From Trichopria drosophilae (taxonomy: Eukaryota > Arthropoda > Insecta > Hymenoptera > Diapriidae): a stretch of 64,000 bases of DNA. The stretch lies in assembly GCA_030407085.1 (NCBI GenBank), contig CM059584.1, positions 140,606,001 through 140,670,000 of the forward strand, given 5' to 3'. Positions within the stretch are counted from its first letter, which is position 1. Each line of letters starts with the position of its first letter. The position numbers and the translations under genes are program-made. The notes below the pieces were generated by a model, which was given only the letters and a program-made list of their open reading frames with translations, made no database searches and was not told where the DNA came from. Positions 33,337-45,600 of the stretch are shown piece by piece.

Positions 33337-34392
33337 TATCCCCCAGGGGTAGTCTTTGCCAGCCCCTCGGGCGCGGTGATCACCTACGGGTGCAAAGTTC
33401 TTTTACGCCCTTGATACGAAAATAACTATTTCGATATATCTAAAAGATGTCTTATAGTATCTAAAAGATATCCGTCAGAAATCTTTTCGACACTTTCAAG
33501 ATATCTTTGACGAATTATATGTATATATATTGTATATATAATATCATAATAATACAAACAGTAATTAGTAAAACACAGTAAACATGTAATATGCATCGAA
33601 TAGTCTATTACAATACAAGTGCTTCAAGTAAGTGTTTTGCAACTTTTATTTATTAATACTTCGGCTGGCCTGTTGTCGGGGTCGAAGTTTTGAAAATGCT
33701 CATTTTCAATTTCCATACATATAAGAAACACTATATTGTTGTAACATATCTACCGAAGCCACTTGGTCCTAAATATGATTGGACCCCCAAATATCAATAT
33801 AATTTTATAATGTAATTGAAAGCTGTTAGTAAACAAACGAGTCTCAAGGAATAGCCGACTCTCCACTGGGTCGAAGTTTCTGAGCGAGCGAAGCGAGCGA
33901 GGCACCACGCCAACACTAGTTTTAGTTTGAATTTGTGGAATTTGTATGTACTCTATTAAATCTTTTAAATTATTTATATACATAATTTAGTGAATATTTG
34001 ATTTTAGAAATAAGGAACTGCTTACGTGAGTTGTATGATTCACACCTGTCATTGTCGTTTGCTGAGTGTTGCGTTTGTCTTTTTAGATCGAATTTGTGTT
34101 AGCTTCCGTACACTGTTAGAAATGTTCAGAAATTTCGGATACTTTTATTTTACCGAAGTAACAAAATTTTACTAAATTCTGTAACAGAAAGAACCATTAC
34201 GTTATATATCAGAAAATTACGAAACTGTAACAGAAATTTGTGGGCACGCACCCATCTCAGAAGTGGAATTTTCATTCGCTCATAAAGGATTCCTCGGTCA
34301 ACCATCAGTAGGGTATAATTGGTGTCATCCGAATATTGTTGAATAGTATAATGTTGATTCTTATTAGTAGGAAGGCAATATGTGTATATATA
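33337..34392. other. spacer without recognised gene
   Basis: It contains AGCCCCTCGGGCGCGGTGAT near 33361, AAGATATCT-type repeats near 33440-33510 (AAAAGATATC, AAGATATCTTTG), TA-rich microsatellite 33519-33545 and a GAGCGAGCGAAGCGAGCGAG block near 33879-33901. No coding signal. Confidence 0.35.
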
Positions 34393-34394
34393 TA

Positions 34395-36195
34395 CAGGGT
34401 CATCGAAAAGTATCGGACCCCCCTAATATCTTCAGTTAGAATGCACTTAGGAGAAAATGTCCAATAGCAAAGTTGTATGGTTTCAAGCGGGGAGTAAGAT
34501 GATGACCTTGACTTTGACCTTGACCATGTCCTTCAAGGTCATTTCAAGGTCAATCTTATTTTTTTAAATAGAACCCCCTACATTTTATTGCATATTCTTA
34601 TAGCTTATCTCGAGAGCTTTCCAAAACACTATAATAAAATATTTTTCTATTAAGTACTTTTTGAGTTATAAAGGTTTGAAGTTAACAATTTGTTAAGTGG
34701 TGTGCGAGTTAGACCAGTTAAGGCAAGAGTGGTGTGTGAGTCCGGCCAGTTAAGGCAAATTTAATTCCAATTGGTTAGCTTGGGCAAAATATTTAATTGT
34801 ACCAAACAATTCACAACAAATGTTCAAATTGTTGCCCTTCAACAGCCTGGCAATGTGCCAATCTGTTATAAACAGCCGAAACCGCATTCCGGTACGTTTC
34901 TGGCGGTATTAGTTCTATCTCTCGAGTTATTCTCCCTCATAAATCATCTAAATCTTGAGGCTTGGTGGCATAAACTTTACTTTTCAAGTAACCCCACAAA
35001 AAAAAGTCAAGTGGGGTCAAGTCCGGAGACCGAGGTGGCCACTCAATATGACCCCTTCGCCCTATCCACCTGTCCTGAAAGACCTCATTCAAATATTGAC
35101 GGACAATGACACCATAATGAGGTGGAGCTCCATCCTGTTGGAAATAAATTTCATCCATATTTCCACCAGCTATGTCTCGAATAGCTTGAACAATTTGTTC
35201 GCGAAGCATGACTAGGTATACTTGTGCTGTCAAATTGCCTTCAATGAAGAAAGGGCCAACTGGTCTACCATTAAGAATACCAGCCCATACGTTAACTTTT
35301 TGTGGATATTGAGTATGATTGTATCTTTTCCAGTGAGGATTAACGTCACTCCAGTATCTACAATTGTGTCTATTTTACATTTCCAGTCAGTTCAAATGTT
35401 GCCTCATCAGAGAAAACAATATTATCAAGTAATAGAGGACTCTTGGACCAAATGGAGTTTGTATGGATGCCATTTATTCAATTTCAGAATTTTACTGACA
35501 GATGCATGACCGATTTCGTGTTCTTGTGCAACGCGATAGATGGAAAAATGGGGATCTTCAACGAAAGACTGTAAAACATCTAATGCCTTATCATTATTTG
35601 TTGCTGTTTTAGGTCTACCAGATTTTGGGCGGCTTTTAACGCTACCAATGGCCTCGAAACGTTGAATAGTACGGATTACAGTACTTTTGGAGATCCTATT
35701 ATTTTCATTCCGAAAATTTTCATTAAATAATCGCGTTACTGTTTTATACCCTCTTTGTTGATCTCCCCATCCTCGCATCATTAACATTATTATTCGATCT
35801 CTTTCAGAAAGCTCCGCCATTCTTAATTAGAGCGAAGAAGAATTAATGAGGTAAGTGATAGGAAATTGATCTAGATTATTAAGTAGAGAAAAATACTAAT
35901 TATTAAGTGTTGGTCCAACTATCGATTTGTTTATTTTAACCAGCACTAGCAAAAAGCTCGTTGAGCAACTAAAAATCTAATAGATCAATTAATAATATTT
36001 ACGAAAAATTTCTGAGCTATTGGAAACAAAATGAAGATGTTTGGGATAATCAATTGAAGCGCAATGGTTTCTTTTGTTACAGAAAAAATTTTTGAGGCTG
36101 TTCGTTTTCGTCCACGAGGTGACTGCTGCTCGTTAAGAAGAAGACAGCACTGCATCAAAGATATTAGGGGGGTCCGATACTTTTCGATGACCCTG
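34395..36195 (-). mobile_element. Tc1/mariner element (DD41D type), 1.8 kb
   Basis: Perfect 38 bp terminal inverted repeats beginning CAGGGTCATCGAAAAGTATC, flanked by TA (34393-34394 and 36196-36197). The minus strand carries a transposase pseudogene (35820-34811). Length exceeds the usual 1.3 kb because of non-coding flanks on both sides. It sits at the broken C-terminal end of a Jockey ORF1. Perfect termini with a broken transposase suggest either mobilisation by another copy or recent loss of coding capacity. Confidence 0.92.
34811..35820 (-). pseudogene. mariner transposase (DD41D), inactivated
   Basis: It starts MAELSERDRIIMLMMRGWGD at 35820 with a helix-turn-helix pair (RISKSTVIRTIQRFEAIGSV, SRPKSGRPKTATNN, ASVSKILKLNKWHPYKLHLV). 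The catalytic part has NIVFSDEATFEL (first D), EIYFQQDGAPPHYG (second D) and RSPDLTPLDFFLWGYLKSKV; 41 residues separate the second and third aspartates, hence DD41D. It ends with VEGQQFEHLL and a stop at 34811-34813. Disablements: an out-of-frame deletion of roughly 20-30 codons near 35430, a frameshift near 35380 and an in-frame TGA at about 34934. The cut-and-paste enzyme would act at TA sites. Confidence 0.9.
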
Positions 36196-36199
36196 TATA

Positions 36200-36784
36200 T
36201 ATCTTATATGGATTTACTTGTTGACATAATATTTTCGTAAGCAGATGTATTTACTTCAGCGTAAATAATTCCTGTTTTACCTTTGGTGGGATTGTGTCTG
36301 TACGTTATTTTAAGAAAGTTTTGAGTGATATCTTGAAAATTTTGAGCTATGATTGCATCTTGAATTCCTTCAATCTGCAAATCTCCGGAGTATCCAATTA
36401 TTTTTATACGTGGGTTTTTTTTTCTTCAATCTGTACGTCGTAGTTTTCAGTCAGCTTTTGCATAAGTTCTTTTGTTAGATTTTTAGCATCAGTTTTTGAT
36501 TTGCATTTTATTTGTAATTCTCCATTTTGATTTTCCTTAATACTGTTTACTTTTAAGTGTATTTTGCTGGTTTAATATTATTTTCAATTTGGGTTCTTGT
36601 TTTCCTTGAAGCTTGTTGTTGTTTAGGTACGATAGATATAGTTGTCGTTTCCGAGTATATTTGTTTGTGTGATTCGTTATGGTTGCAATGTTGGAGCTGT
36701 AGCATTAATTTTTTCTTTTAATAAATTGTTACTTAATTTTAGTTCTGCATTTAACTCTTTTAAGATAGAATTTTTATCGTTTAA
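36200..36784 (-). pseudogene. Jockey-type ORF1, C-terminal part
   Basis: It continues the coiled coil from the other side of the 36785-38021 insertion (NDKNSILKELNAELKLSNNL), then KENQNGELQIKCKSKTDAKN and, after a shift at the T-run near 36418, PRIKIIGYSGDLQIEGIQDA, HNPTKGKTGIIYAEVNTSAY. The RIKIIG...I...I..QN core is typical of Jockey-clade ORF1 before the zinc knuckles, which are missing here. Homology stops near 36205, just before the mariner. Several internal stops. Confidence 0.7.
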
Positions 36785-38021
36785 CCCTTTTCGGCATAGT
36801 GGTAACCTATGTTACCATGTTACGATTCCCTACTGTTGTGATTTTTCATCGGCAATGGGAATCTTTAACTATGGTCCGGAATACCTCTCCTAATCCTGTA
36901 CAGGAAATATTTGAAATTTGATTGGGGAACCGGTTAAACTTATTGGGATTACACAAGCCACAAAAAAAAGTAAAACACTCACCAGACCCTATATTTTAGT
37001 TAATTATATTACTTTTAATAATTCACAACACTACTTGCCTCGTCGGGACTCACAGAGTTGACCAAAAAATTTATTAAAAAATAATAATCCGGTGAAAGTG
37101 TTTGACGTGGGCCTTATTGTCCCGAAGTCAGAGGTTAACTAACTGACAGTTGACATGTTCGAAAATTAGGAGTCGAAACATTCATATATACGTACACCCT
37201 ATTACATTATATACTATACTACACACATGTATACTAAATAAGATACGTTTATAATTCCAATTTCTTATACTTTTACACATATGGCAGGCGTTTAAATACA
37301 TTATACAATCAAAGCTAATGCAACTTATTAGACTCACATATTCCTACATACACTATATATATATATATATAACATACACTCTATACAGTGGTGACGACTT
37401 ACATTTACATTATTAGACATTATTACATTTATTATTATTAATCATATTACATAAATTACATTGGAATGGAAAATCCACAATACTAAAGGCTTTATTCACA
37501 ATAGACTAATGAGCATTTAAGAAATTAAGAAATAAAATAATATAATGATGAAATTAATTTTTAACTCGGATCATAACAACCACCTCGATTTCTTTGATTT
37601 TGCTCATTTAAATTTCAGTTAACGCATTTCAATGTGTTTTTGTTGGGTATTTTCTGTTACTATGATGATAGAAGAATGTATAAACGCAGTTATTAAGATG
37701 TAATTGTTTATTGTGCATGAAAAAAAACACAATTTTTGCAAAAGAATTCATTATTGACGCTATTTTTTAAGATAATGATTTGAAATTTGGTATAATAGGG
37801 TTTTTTAGGTCGCTGATGACGAATCCGATGTTGGTTTTATAAAATTCAAAATGGCGGCTTCAATATGACGACCTTCACGATGTAAATATGCAACAAATAT
37901 GCGGTATTGAATCCGCAATTTTGAAATTTTGACACCGGATTCGTAATCTACGATCCCAAAAACCTCCTAGTGACAAATTTCAAGTCAATTCAACATAAAG
38001 AAAAATGTATGCCTCAAAGGG
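36785..38021. mobile_element. piggyBac-like non-autonomous element, 1237 bp
   Basis: TTAA lies on both sides (36781-36784 and 38022-38025), with termini CCCTTTTCGGCATA and the complement of CCCTTTGAGGCATA. TTAA target duplication and CCCTTT ends fit the piggyBac superfamily. Removing the element and one TTAA restores a continuous coiled-coil frame in the host ORF1 (EEL joined to NDKNS). No transposase is present inside. The interior has AT-rich repeats and CTACATATAC-type stretches. Confidence 0.85.
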
Positions 38022-38025
38022 TTAA

Positions 38026-38326
38026 TTCCTCATTCAGTGTTTTCAGATATTTATTTTCAGTAGTTGTCTGTTGTTTCTAAATTTATGTTTTCAATTGTTT
38101 AATTAATAGTGTCTTGTTTTTGGTTTTGTAATACGTCATAATTTTGTTTTAGTGCTGTGTACATAGTTTTAGCATTATTATATTTTCCTTCAAGCTTTTT
38201 ATACGCCGCTGCATAATCTTGTAGGTCCTTCTTTAATTTCGCTAATACGATTCTTGCATTTGTTTCGCCATCTTCCGTAGAAATTGTGGTTAGGTCAACA
38301 TCCTTATGTTCTTCGCAGATAACCAA
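38026..38326 (-). pseudogene. Jockey-type ORF1, N-terminal part
   Basis: MVICEEHKDVDLTTISTEDG followed by a predicted coiled coil (RIVLAKLKKDLQDYAAAYKK, ALKQNYDVLQNQKQDTIN), stop near 38099, then remnants leading into the TTAA insertion. Coiled coils at the N terminus serve in ORF1 self-assembly. The upstream sequence holds CTATAAAAAGACC (about 38362 on the minus strand), a possible TATA-like element, though Jockey promoters are internal. Confidence 0.6.
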
Positions 38327-39553
38327 AGCACTTGTTGAAGATCGGAAGAGGTCTTTTTATAGCGACTGTCCTCGCTAATTATTTTAATAATTAATTTCAC
38401 ACGGGCATAATGGGGATGTACGGAAAGCCTTCTGCAATCCGTACGCAGGGTGAAATCGTTGAGATTCCGGAATCTCCTCAATATGTGCCACCCCCCAACC
38501 CCCCTTTACATACTTCCCATGACTTTTTTGATTAAAATCACTTTTGCGAAAAGGACTATTACACAATATACATAACACTATTGCACATCTTTGCTGAATG
38601 TGACATTTTAAATAAATATCTTGTTGGCCATCTTGAATATAGCCGTAATTGATATACAGGTATTTTTTCTCTTTAAGCAGGTGAGTGAGGGAGCTATATA
38701 TGTGGAAGAATAGGTTCTGTTTATAGTGATTTTTATACCAACATCTGTCAAAATGGAGGCGGTAATTAAACAAATAATCGCACATTAGGGATATCCGCCG
38801 TTCAACAGAAGTTATTCTTAACGCATTAGAATAATGTAAAAATCGTTTTCAAAAAGTTCTGAAAAAGTAATAGTGCAGCGTAAGATGAAACAAATTTTGT
38901 GAAAATTGGAGTGCGAACTTTTAGCGGTTGCCTAAAGGTCCAGAGTTCGAATCTTCATCGAACTTTTTTTATTTTATGTATTTCCGAGCGTCGAAAAATT
39001 CGAAGAAAATCAAACGAATTCGTGTGTATGTTTGTTAATCTTTGTTTCGGCGAAATGGCAAGCGTGTGGAATATGGACATAAAATAACATAATAAAAAAG
39101 TGGAATTATTCTAGGTAAAGTTAGAAGAGCGTCAGGGGAGGGGGGAGGGTCTATCTTACAAGACAACTCAATAATCTTAAATTTTATATTGATAGCAAAT
39201 TTATTAATTATAAGTAATTACTACTAAGCGTTTACTATCGGATAATAAAAGTATTTCACACCTATTAAAAACTATGATTTACTGTTTTCTCAGGGTTTAC
39301 TAAACTGTTTTATAAAAAATCATTTACCGGTAAATGTAACCCATTCTCTCAGTGTAGGATAATACTTTGTATCCTGGTGACAAAGAGCGCCTGCGTTACC
39401 TAGTGCTTGCAACATTTCTCAAACGCATGCATCCAGTGTTTCACGGTTAACCAACAAGATCAGCCGTTGCTGAAGTGGATCGAATTGATCACTTATCGAT
39501 CATTAAAAAATCATTTTTTAGTTAAAGCTTGGGATATTTAATTATCTGGCAGA
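38327..39553. other. sequence between Jockey ORF1 and the receptor gene
   Basis: 38384-38785 has a 133-residue minus-strand frame ending FRTSPLCPCEINY with several cysteines; it may be 5' sequence of the retroelement, and I do not recognise it. Near 38940 CCAGAGTTCGAATCTTCATC followed by a T run resembles a tRNA B box with a pol III stop, but no full cloverleaf is evident. 39150-39553 would hold the receptor promoter and 5' UTR; an in-frame TAA at 39539-39541 lies just before the start codon. No TATA box is convincing. Confidence 0.4.
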
Positions 39554-39641
39554 ATGAGGCACAAACACATTACGTTGATCGGAACTTTTTTAATTACTAT
39601 CTTCTGCATATTGGCCGGGATAATGTACTACTTTAACCAAG
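39554..39641 (+). CDS. receptor exon 1: N-terminal hydrophobic segment
   Basis: Starts MRHKHITLIGTFLITIFCIL at the first ATG after an in-frame TAA (39539-39541). Residues 6-26 are hydrophobic with basic residues before them, so it is a signal peptide or signal anchor. The donor is CAAG|GTGATG; phase 1. The 5.6 kb intron that follows is the longest in the gene. An alternative upstream exon cannot be excluded. Confidence 0.75.
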
Positions 39642-42600
39642 GTGATGTTATTTAAAAATATTTTGGATTGTTTTTATTAACTGAGTCATTTGCCACATGT
39701 GACTATTAAACAAAAGTGACCTTTTTGGTGCAAACACTGGGAAATATTTATTCGACTTTTTCTGTCCTGTGTTTTTTTTTCTACTATCCTGAACTGGATT
39801 TATTTTCTAATATAAGAGAAACATTCTGTTATACTAAACGTCAAATGATTAGTAGCTTTTTTAAGACGCGATAAATTTGCTAATTAATATTTTAGATAGT
39901 GAAACAAAGTTTCAATTCCTTAGTATTGTATTTTCAATGTTTTTACCAACATATATTATGAATTCTGTAACTGTTTTGTAAATAGTTCAGATGATTTTTT
40001 ATTGGTAATAAGTTTATTAAAACGTCTCGTTACAATAAAAACTCAGTCGCAATAAAAGAATAATAATGAAAAGAATGAAAATTTTGCCATAATAGAAAAT
40101 AAATAATAATTAAATGTATTCCTGACATTAGTTTTATTTTTGTATTTTACAAATTCAAGATGTTGAACAAAATATCATGTGTACTAAAACCTGCGTGTTT
40201 TCAAATTGCTGGGTTGAAAATCATTCATATTCTATTCTGAACGATATGTATATAGTAATATAAGAAACCACTTTCAGAATACGTAATGATTTTTGGGCCG
40301 CTATTTTGGGGGTCTGCCGTATAACCAAAAAATTTCCTCCGCGTCTAATTAGTGTAATTACCGCGTGTACCGATTACATGGATTAGAAGTCGGCAGATAA
40401 ACAGAATTAAAAAAAATAGATTTATTTATTGAAATATCTTATGTCTAGACTTTCTAAACTGAAAAAATCAAAAAGAGCGCCCGGGAAAACGTTTAGAAAG
40501 CTCGGTTTGGAAAAAATATCAATATTTGAATAATGTGTATACATATAAAGTCGAAGAAGAATTTCTGGCTTCTCCGCATTAATGGGTTAAATATAACTTT
40601 AAACTATTTTATTATTTTTTGTCAATAGAGAGTAGATAGAAAGTATTGTTATTTCCATCTTTGTTTTACATGATTTATAGTCAAAATTTGTAAATTGTAA
40701 TTATTCGGGGTTATTTTTCTTATCAGAATGGCAAAGATTTTCAATTTTTGACGTAAACGAAAATACCTAATATTTTCATATGCCAGAAAATAGTACTTTT
40801 CGTTCCTAGAGCGTAAACTTTAATTTTACGGATTAAATTCGTTTAATACACTTAATATAGGCACTGCACGACCTATTTGTATTATTTAGAATCTTCGGAC
40901 TATTTTATGGACACGTGTATAAAATGAATTATTTTTAAAAAATTCAAGACACCTAATAAAAATTCTTTGTGTTACCGATATTGCCGTCGATTCTCATACG
41001 TCAATTTTGATATATTTTGAAATTTTGTAAAGTGAATCATTTATTGTTCTTGGCGGTGTTTTAAACAATTTAAAGTACTCTTAAATAGGACATCATATTC
41101 TAAACCATTGACACGACTTTTCGTGACATTCACAAATACATAATCGAATTACACTTCGTCAAAGAATCAATGTTAATCAAGAGCAATTAACTTCGTGAAG
41201 TCTACTTCTGAAGAGGAATGAAGTTCGTTTAGACGCTAAATTGGTGACAGACAAAGGATCTATGATCGAAGAAAATAAAGTGCCAATAACTTTAATGTAG
41301 CAAAACTCTCTGACCAAAATGATGCATATAATTTGCATTAGAGCAAATCCACGGAATCAGTCAATTTTGTGTTACTGACAAATTTTACCTTTTTGCAAGT
41401 ATCATATCAACTATTAGATATTTCTACTACTGTAGGACACCTCGACAATCCTATAGTGTTAATTAACTAAGAAAATGAAAGCAATGTTATCCAAGGTTTA
41501 ATTTTCAGTTCTGAGTCAAATTTTTTTCGGCGTTGGAGAATGTATCGAATGCGAAAAAAATGTGTGCACATAGAATAGGAATGGTCGTTGTAGAAAATAG
41601 CGTTACACATTATTTTTAACACTGAAACCCCTCGAAATATTCTGTAATATTTTTGATGGTGACTCCTCAATTGCAAAGTTTTCAAAGTATATTTATTGCT
41701 TGTGAACATACTAATAAATGTAGGGCTCATAGAATAATGCGCCACTCAAATTAAGAAAATATTGCAATAATTATCACTCCATGTTCGAGCGTGCACAGCT
41801 TTAAGACTGCCAATTTTTAGTAGCATATGTAGAAAATAAATTATGTTAGGTTAGAAATGTGCGTGATCATTTAAACGCCTAATGCGAACTCCGAGTTTTA
41901 ATCCTCAACATTTAAAAATACCAACGAAATGAGTGATTAAATATAAATAACGACTAAATTAGATGTAAATGAAAATAGGCAAATTTATTCAACATCATAT
42001 TATGTTCCTATTTTATTTACAGGTAAATTACAAAGAAAGGTAATTAATATGTATCAAAATTTTTTTTTTTATTATTCCGGCCCTTTCTGCCCTCTGATTG
42101 TGAGGCTAATTGGCCCTTAATGTATCAACATTAATAAGTTGAGTAAATTTTTAATAGAGTCAATTTTACATTTGATTCTGAATGTTCATTTACAGAGAAA
42201 AGTATAAAATACTCATCATTTGTATCGTAAAAAAACTGTAATTCCTTTTTTGTCTAATTGATCACATTACACGACTTGACTTTAATTTAGATCTGGCACT
42301 TGAAAAGAATGTAAACTCCTTTTCTCCTTTTGGAATTCTAAGCCTTACTCAAAATTTTACAAAACTAGAGCACTATCCAGAGCGACACGAAACTAGAAAA
42401 TCACGTTAAATTTTTTTTTCAATGACTCTTCAGTAGATTAAATGTTACGGACCAAAATAAGTAAGAAATACAAATTTTTTCAATAAAAATAAAAATAAAA
42501 AATTCATTCTATTGCCGTGCAAAAATAGAAAACCTCCAAATTATGTTAAGTCTCCTATTTTTAATAGCAAACAAAAATACGGAATAAATAAATGTGTTCT

Positions 42601-45600
42601 ATGTAGTTAAAGAAAAATTGGAAAAAATACTTAAAAATTTGATTTTGGTATTTGCACTTAGTTGTTCAAATCTCCGTCATTTATCCTTAGACTTTCTGCA
42701 GCAATAGCTGGTTTTCTTCGCAAACGTATAGCCTTAGCATAAAAAATAGGAAACTGCACATCATTTGATGTTTTCTACTTTTGCACAGCAATAAAATTAA
42801 TTTTTTTTTTTTTTATTTTGGTTGAAAAAATTGAGATTTCTTATTGATTTTGGCCCGTAACATTTAAAGTACTGAAGAGATTGAAGAAACGTATGGATAT
42901 TTTTGCTGTGGGCTTAATTACCTTTAATTCCATATTTTGTTCGATCTAATTTGATGTTTTCTACTACAGTTTGCGTGCAAAATATGAAGCTATTTTAGAA
43001 AAAAAAATAATTTTTTTGAAATTCATATCTTGAAAACCTTGCCATAGAACAAAATTTTAACACGATTTTTTAGTTTCCTGGATGCAAAATACGTCAGAAA
43101 AAAATGATGGTATCGAATGTACAGAAACATTTTTTGTTACGTAAACTAGTGTAATTAAGCAACTTTTTGATTCCTAATGGAATGAAACACGTTTTATTTT
43201 AGATATGTCGTCAATTCTTTTCAAGAGCTTGTAGTAAACTGTTATAATTTCGCAGCCCTCTAAATAGAAAAAGTATTCATTTTATTTCTAATTCAAACTT
43301 AAATTTGTCTAAAAAAAAGATGAGTGGTTCTTTCGAATTGTCTCAGCATATATGTCCTTTGGTTGTCTCATTATCGTCAAAGAATTTTCAGATATGACAC
43401 ATTATTCGACGAGCTTGACACGAACATTCACGAGCTTTTGGATGTTAGTGGATGTATGCAATAAATATTTTTTTTTTACAAATTTTTGTTCATTTGTGTT
43501 ATCCTATTATTACATAATCTATTATATTTCCTATCATAGAATAAATGTGACGTACACTATAAAGAAATAAATGTATTTTTACTACGTGCCAAGATGAAAA
43601 TAAATCGATCCACGTACAACGTTGTAAAAATAAAAATCTATTACGACTATGAGTGTTCTAGAATAGGTATAAAATCGACGTGTGAATGATCAATAGTCAA
43701 ATGTCAATCATGAGATGAATTCAACTTTTTTCGTTTACGCATTCTCAATGTGCTTATGGGTTTAGCTAATTCGTAATCCGAAATATATAAATAACATTCA
43801 AAATTTGTAGTTTCAAATTTAATACTAAACAGATTCAAGTTTCAAACAAAACTATTAGAATTTTAAGGTCAGCAATAAAAACTCAGATTTTAAAATCAAA
43901 GTTCAAGGTTGCAAATTCTGAATTCAAGACACGTACGTTCTAATATCAAAAGTAAAAATCCAAAATTCAAAACGTCGACCAATAGAAGTAAAGAACACAT
44001 AATTATAAACTATAATCGATATTCCTGATAAAATTATGATTCGATTTATTTCGGAAAACTCGATTTGAAGAGACGGTATTATTTTATTGAATTGTGTATT
44101 ACTAAGTATTTTGTAACTATTACGTACACCTTAAAAAAAATAGAATTTCATTTTCCTCCGCATCTAATATTCCAGGGCGTTTGATAGTGAAATTGGGAAA
44201 CAGTATTAACCTATTCAATATACCAATCTTGTATGTTTTGATGATCGAGCTTTTTTGAGTCCAGATCAAGGTCGTTGCAAGGATACCGTAAGAAATCAGT
44301 TCAAAATTGCGAAATTAATTGGTGGGGCATAAATGTGATAGCGGACCATCGTTGAATGTTCAAAATAGAACATATTGCTGAATACAAAAAGAAGCAAAGC
44401 GATATTCACTTCAATGTATAATATTCCGATAATTTTTATATGACAACTATAGGAAATTATAATAACATAAGTGGAAATGACCTTCAGGGTTGTAATAAAA
44501 AACACAAATAAATTATATTTGATATAAAAAAGTTGTTCTGCGGTTAAAAATTCGTTTCTTGAGGAATATACGCATTTGACCTTGATGCAAATGAACCACG
44601 GTTTCGGATTTACCGACGTCCAAAATCTACAAAATTGATATTTTGATGAGGCTATTACTGTTTTACCCGACTTGACCTTCAAATGCCTTTGAAACTGATC
44701 TTTTATGTTTCCATACTTTTTTATCATATTATAAATTTTGCCAATTTCATTTTCATAACAGTGAAATTGTGTACCAACATTGGGCAAAGAAAAGCTTCCC
44801 TGGCGATTTAAAAACCCAAAATTGTTTAGAATAATCTCATAATGTGTTCTCCAAGAAAAGCGTCCAATAATGAAGTTTTTCTGAACTTCGTATCATTATT
44901 AGATCATTATTTAACCTCACGCTCAGAAAAAAGGGAAGATGTGGTGTTTTCTGGGAATTTGAGGGGGTATCATGATTCCAGATTTTTTGGCTGGGATTCA
45001 GACTCGATTCTTATTTCTATTCTATTTTTTATGCAGAAGAAAGAATTGTAGAGATCTTAAGAAGGGACTATGAATTCCGGTCTTCGACTAATGATTGTAT
45101 GACCCTTAAATATACAATCAAGCATATTCAAATTCCATACACTCTGGGTGAATGATACTAAATTAATTTAAAGTGTCAAAGTGTAAACCCGTTTTTCTAA
45201 CTGACAATTGCTAGTATTCTCTATGAAATGGAATATAAATAACCAAAAATATAACTTTAAATTTCAGATAGTTGTCCAATCGGTTCGTTTTTGTGCAAAA
45301 ATAGCTCTGTTTGTATGCCGCAACATAACTGGTGTAATGGTGTTTACGATTGTCCAGAACATGATGATGAAGACGTTACAATTTGTTGTAAGTATTTTCT
45401 TGAATAACAAATGAACATAGTAATTAGTAATATGATTAACTTATTTTTTATTGAAAAAAAGTTAGTATAAAGAAAGTATTTATATCAGGACAAGTATCTG
45501 TTATAAATAGTGAGACCATCAGTGTCCATAATATTCAATGGAAATCTAAAAAAATAAATATTGCAAATTATATGTAAATGTCGTAATCCAAGAATGAAAA

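Noticed and set aside
34771..35509. plus-strand frames of 86-112 residues within the mariner
   Set aside because: Antisense shadows of the minus-strand transposase, whose catalytic motifs are clear.
38384..38785. 133-residue minus-strand frame with several cysteines upstream of the Jockey ORF1
   Set aside because: Cysteine spacing does not match a zinc finger that I know, and the position suggests retroelement 5' sequence. Not called as a gene.
38930..38970. tRNA-like B box (GAGTTCGAATCTTC) with a following T run
   Set aside because: No A box, anticodon arm or acceptor pairing could be assembled around it. It may be a SINE fragment, but no target duplication was found.
44296..44787. 163-residue minus-strand frame inside receptor intron 1
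   Set aside because: Composition is I/Y/F-rich as expected of AT-rich non-coding DNA, there is no recognised motif, and no start or promoter context. Kept only as a possible chance frame.
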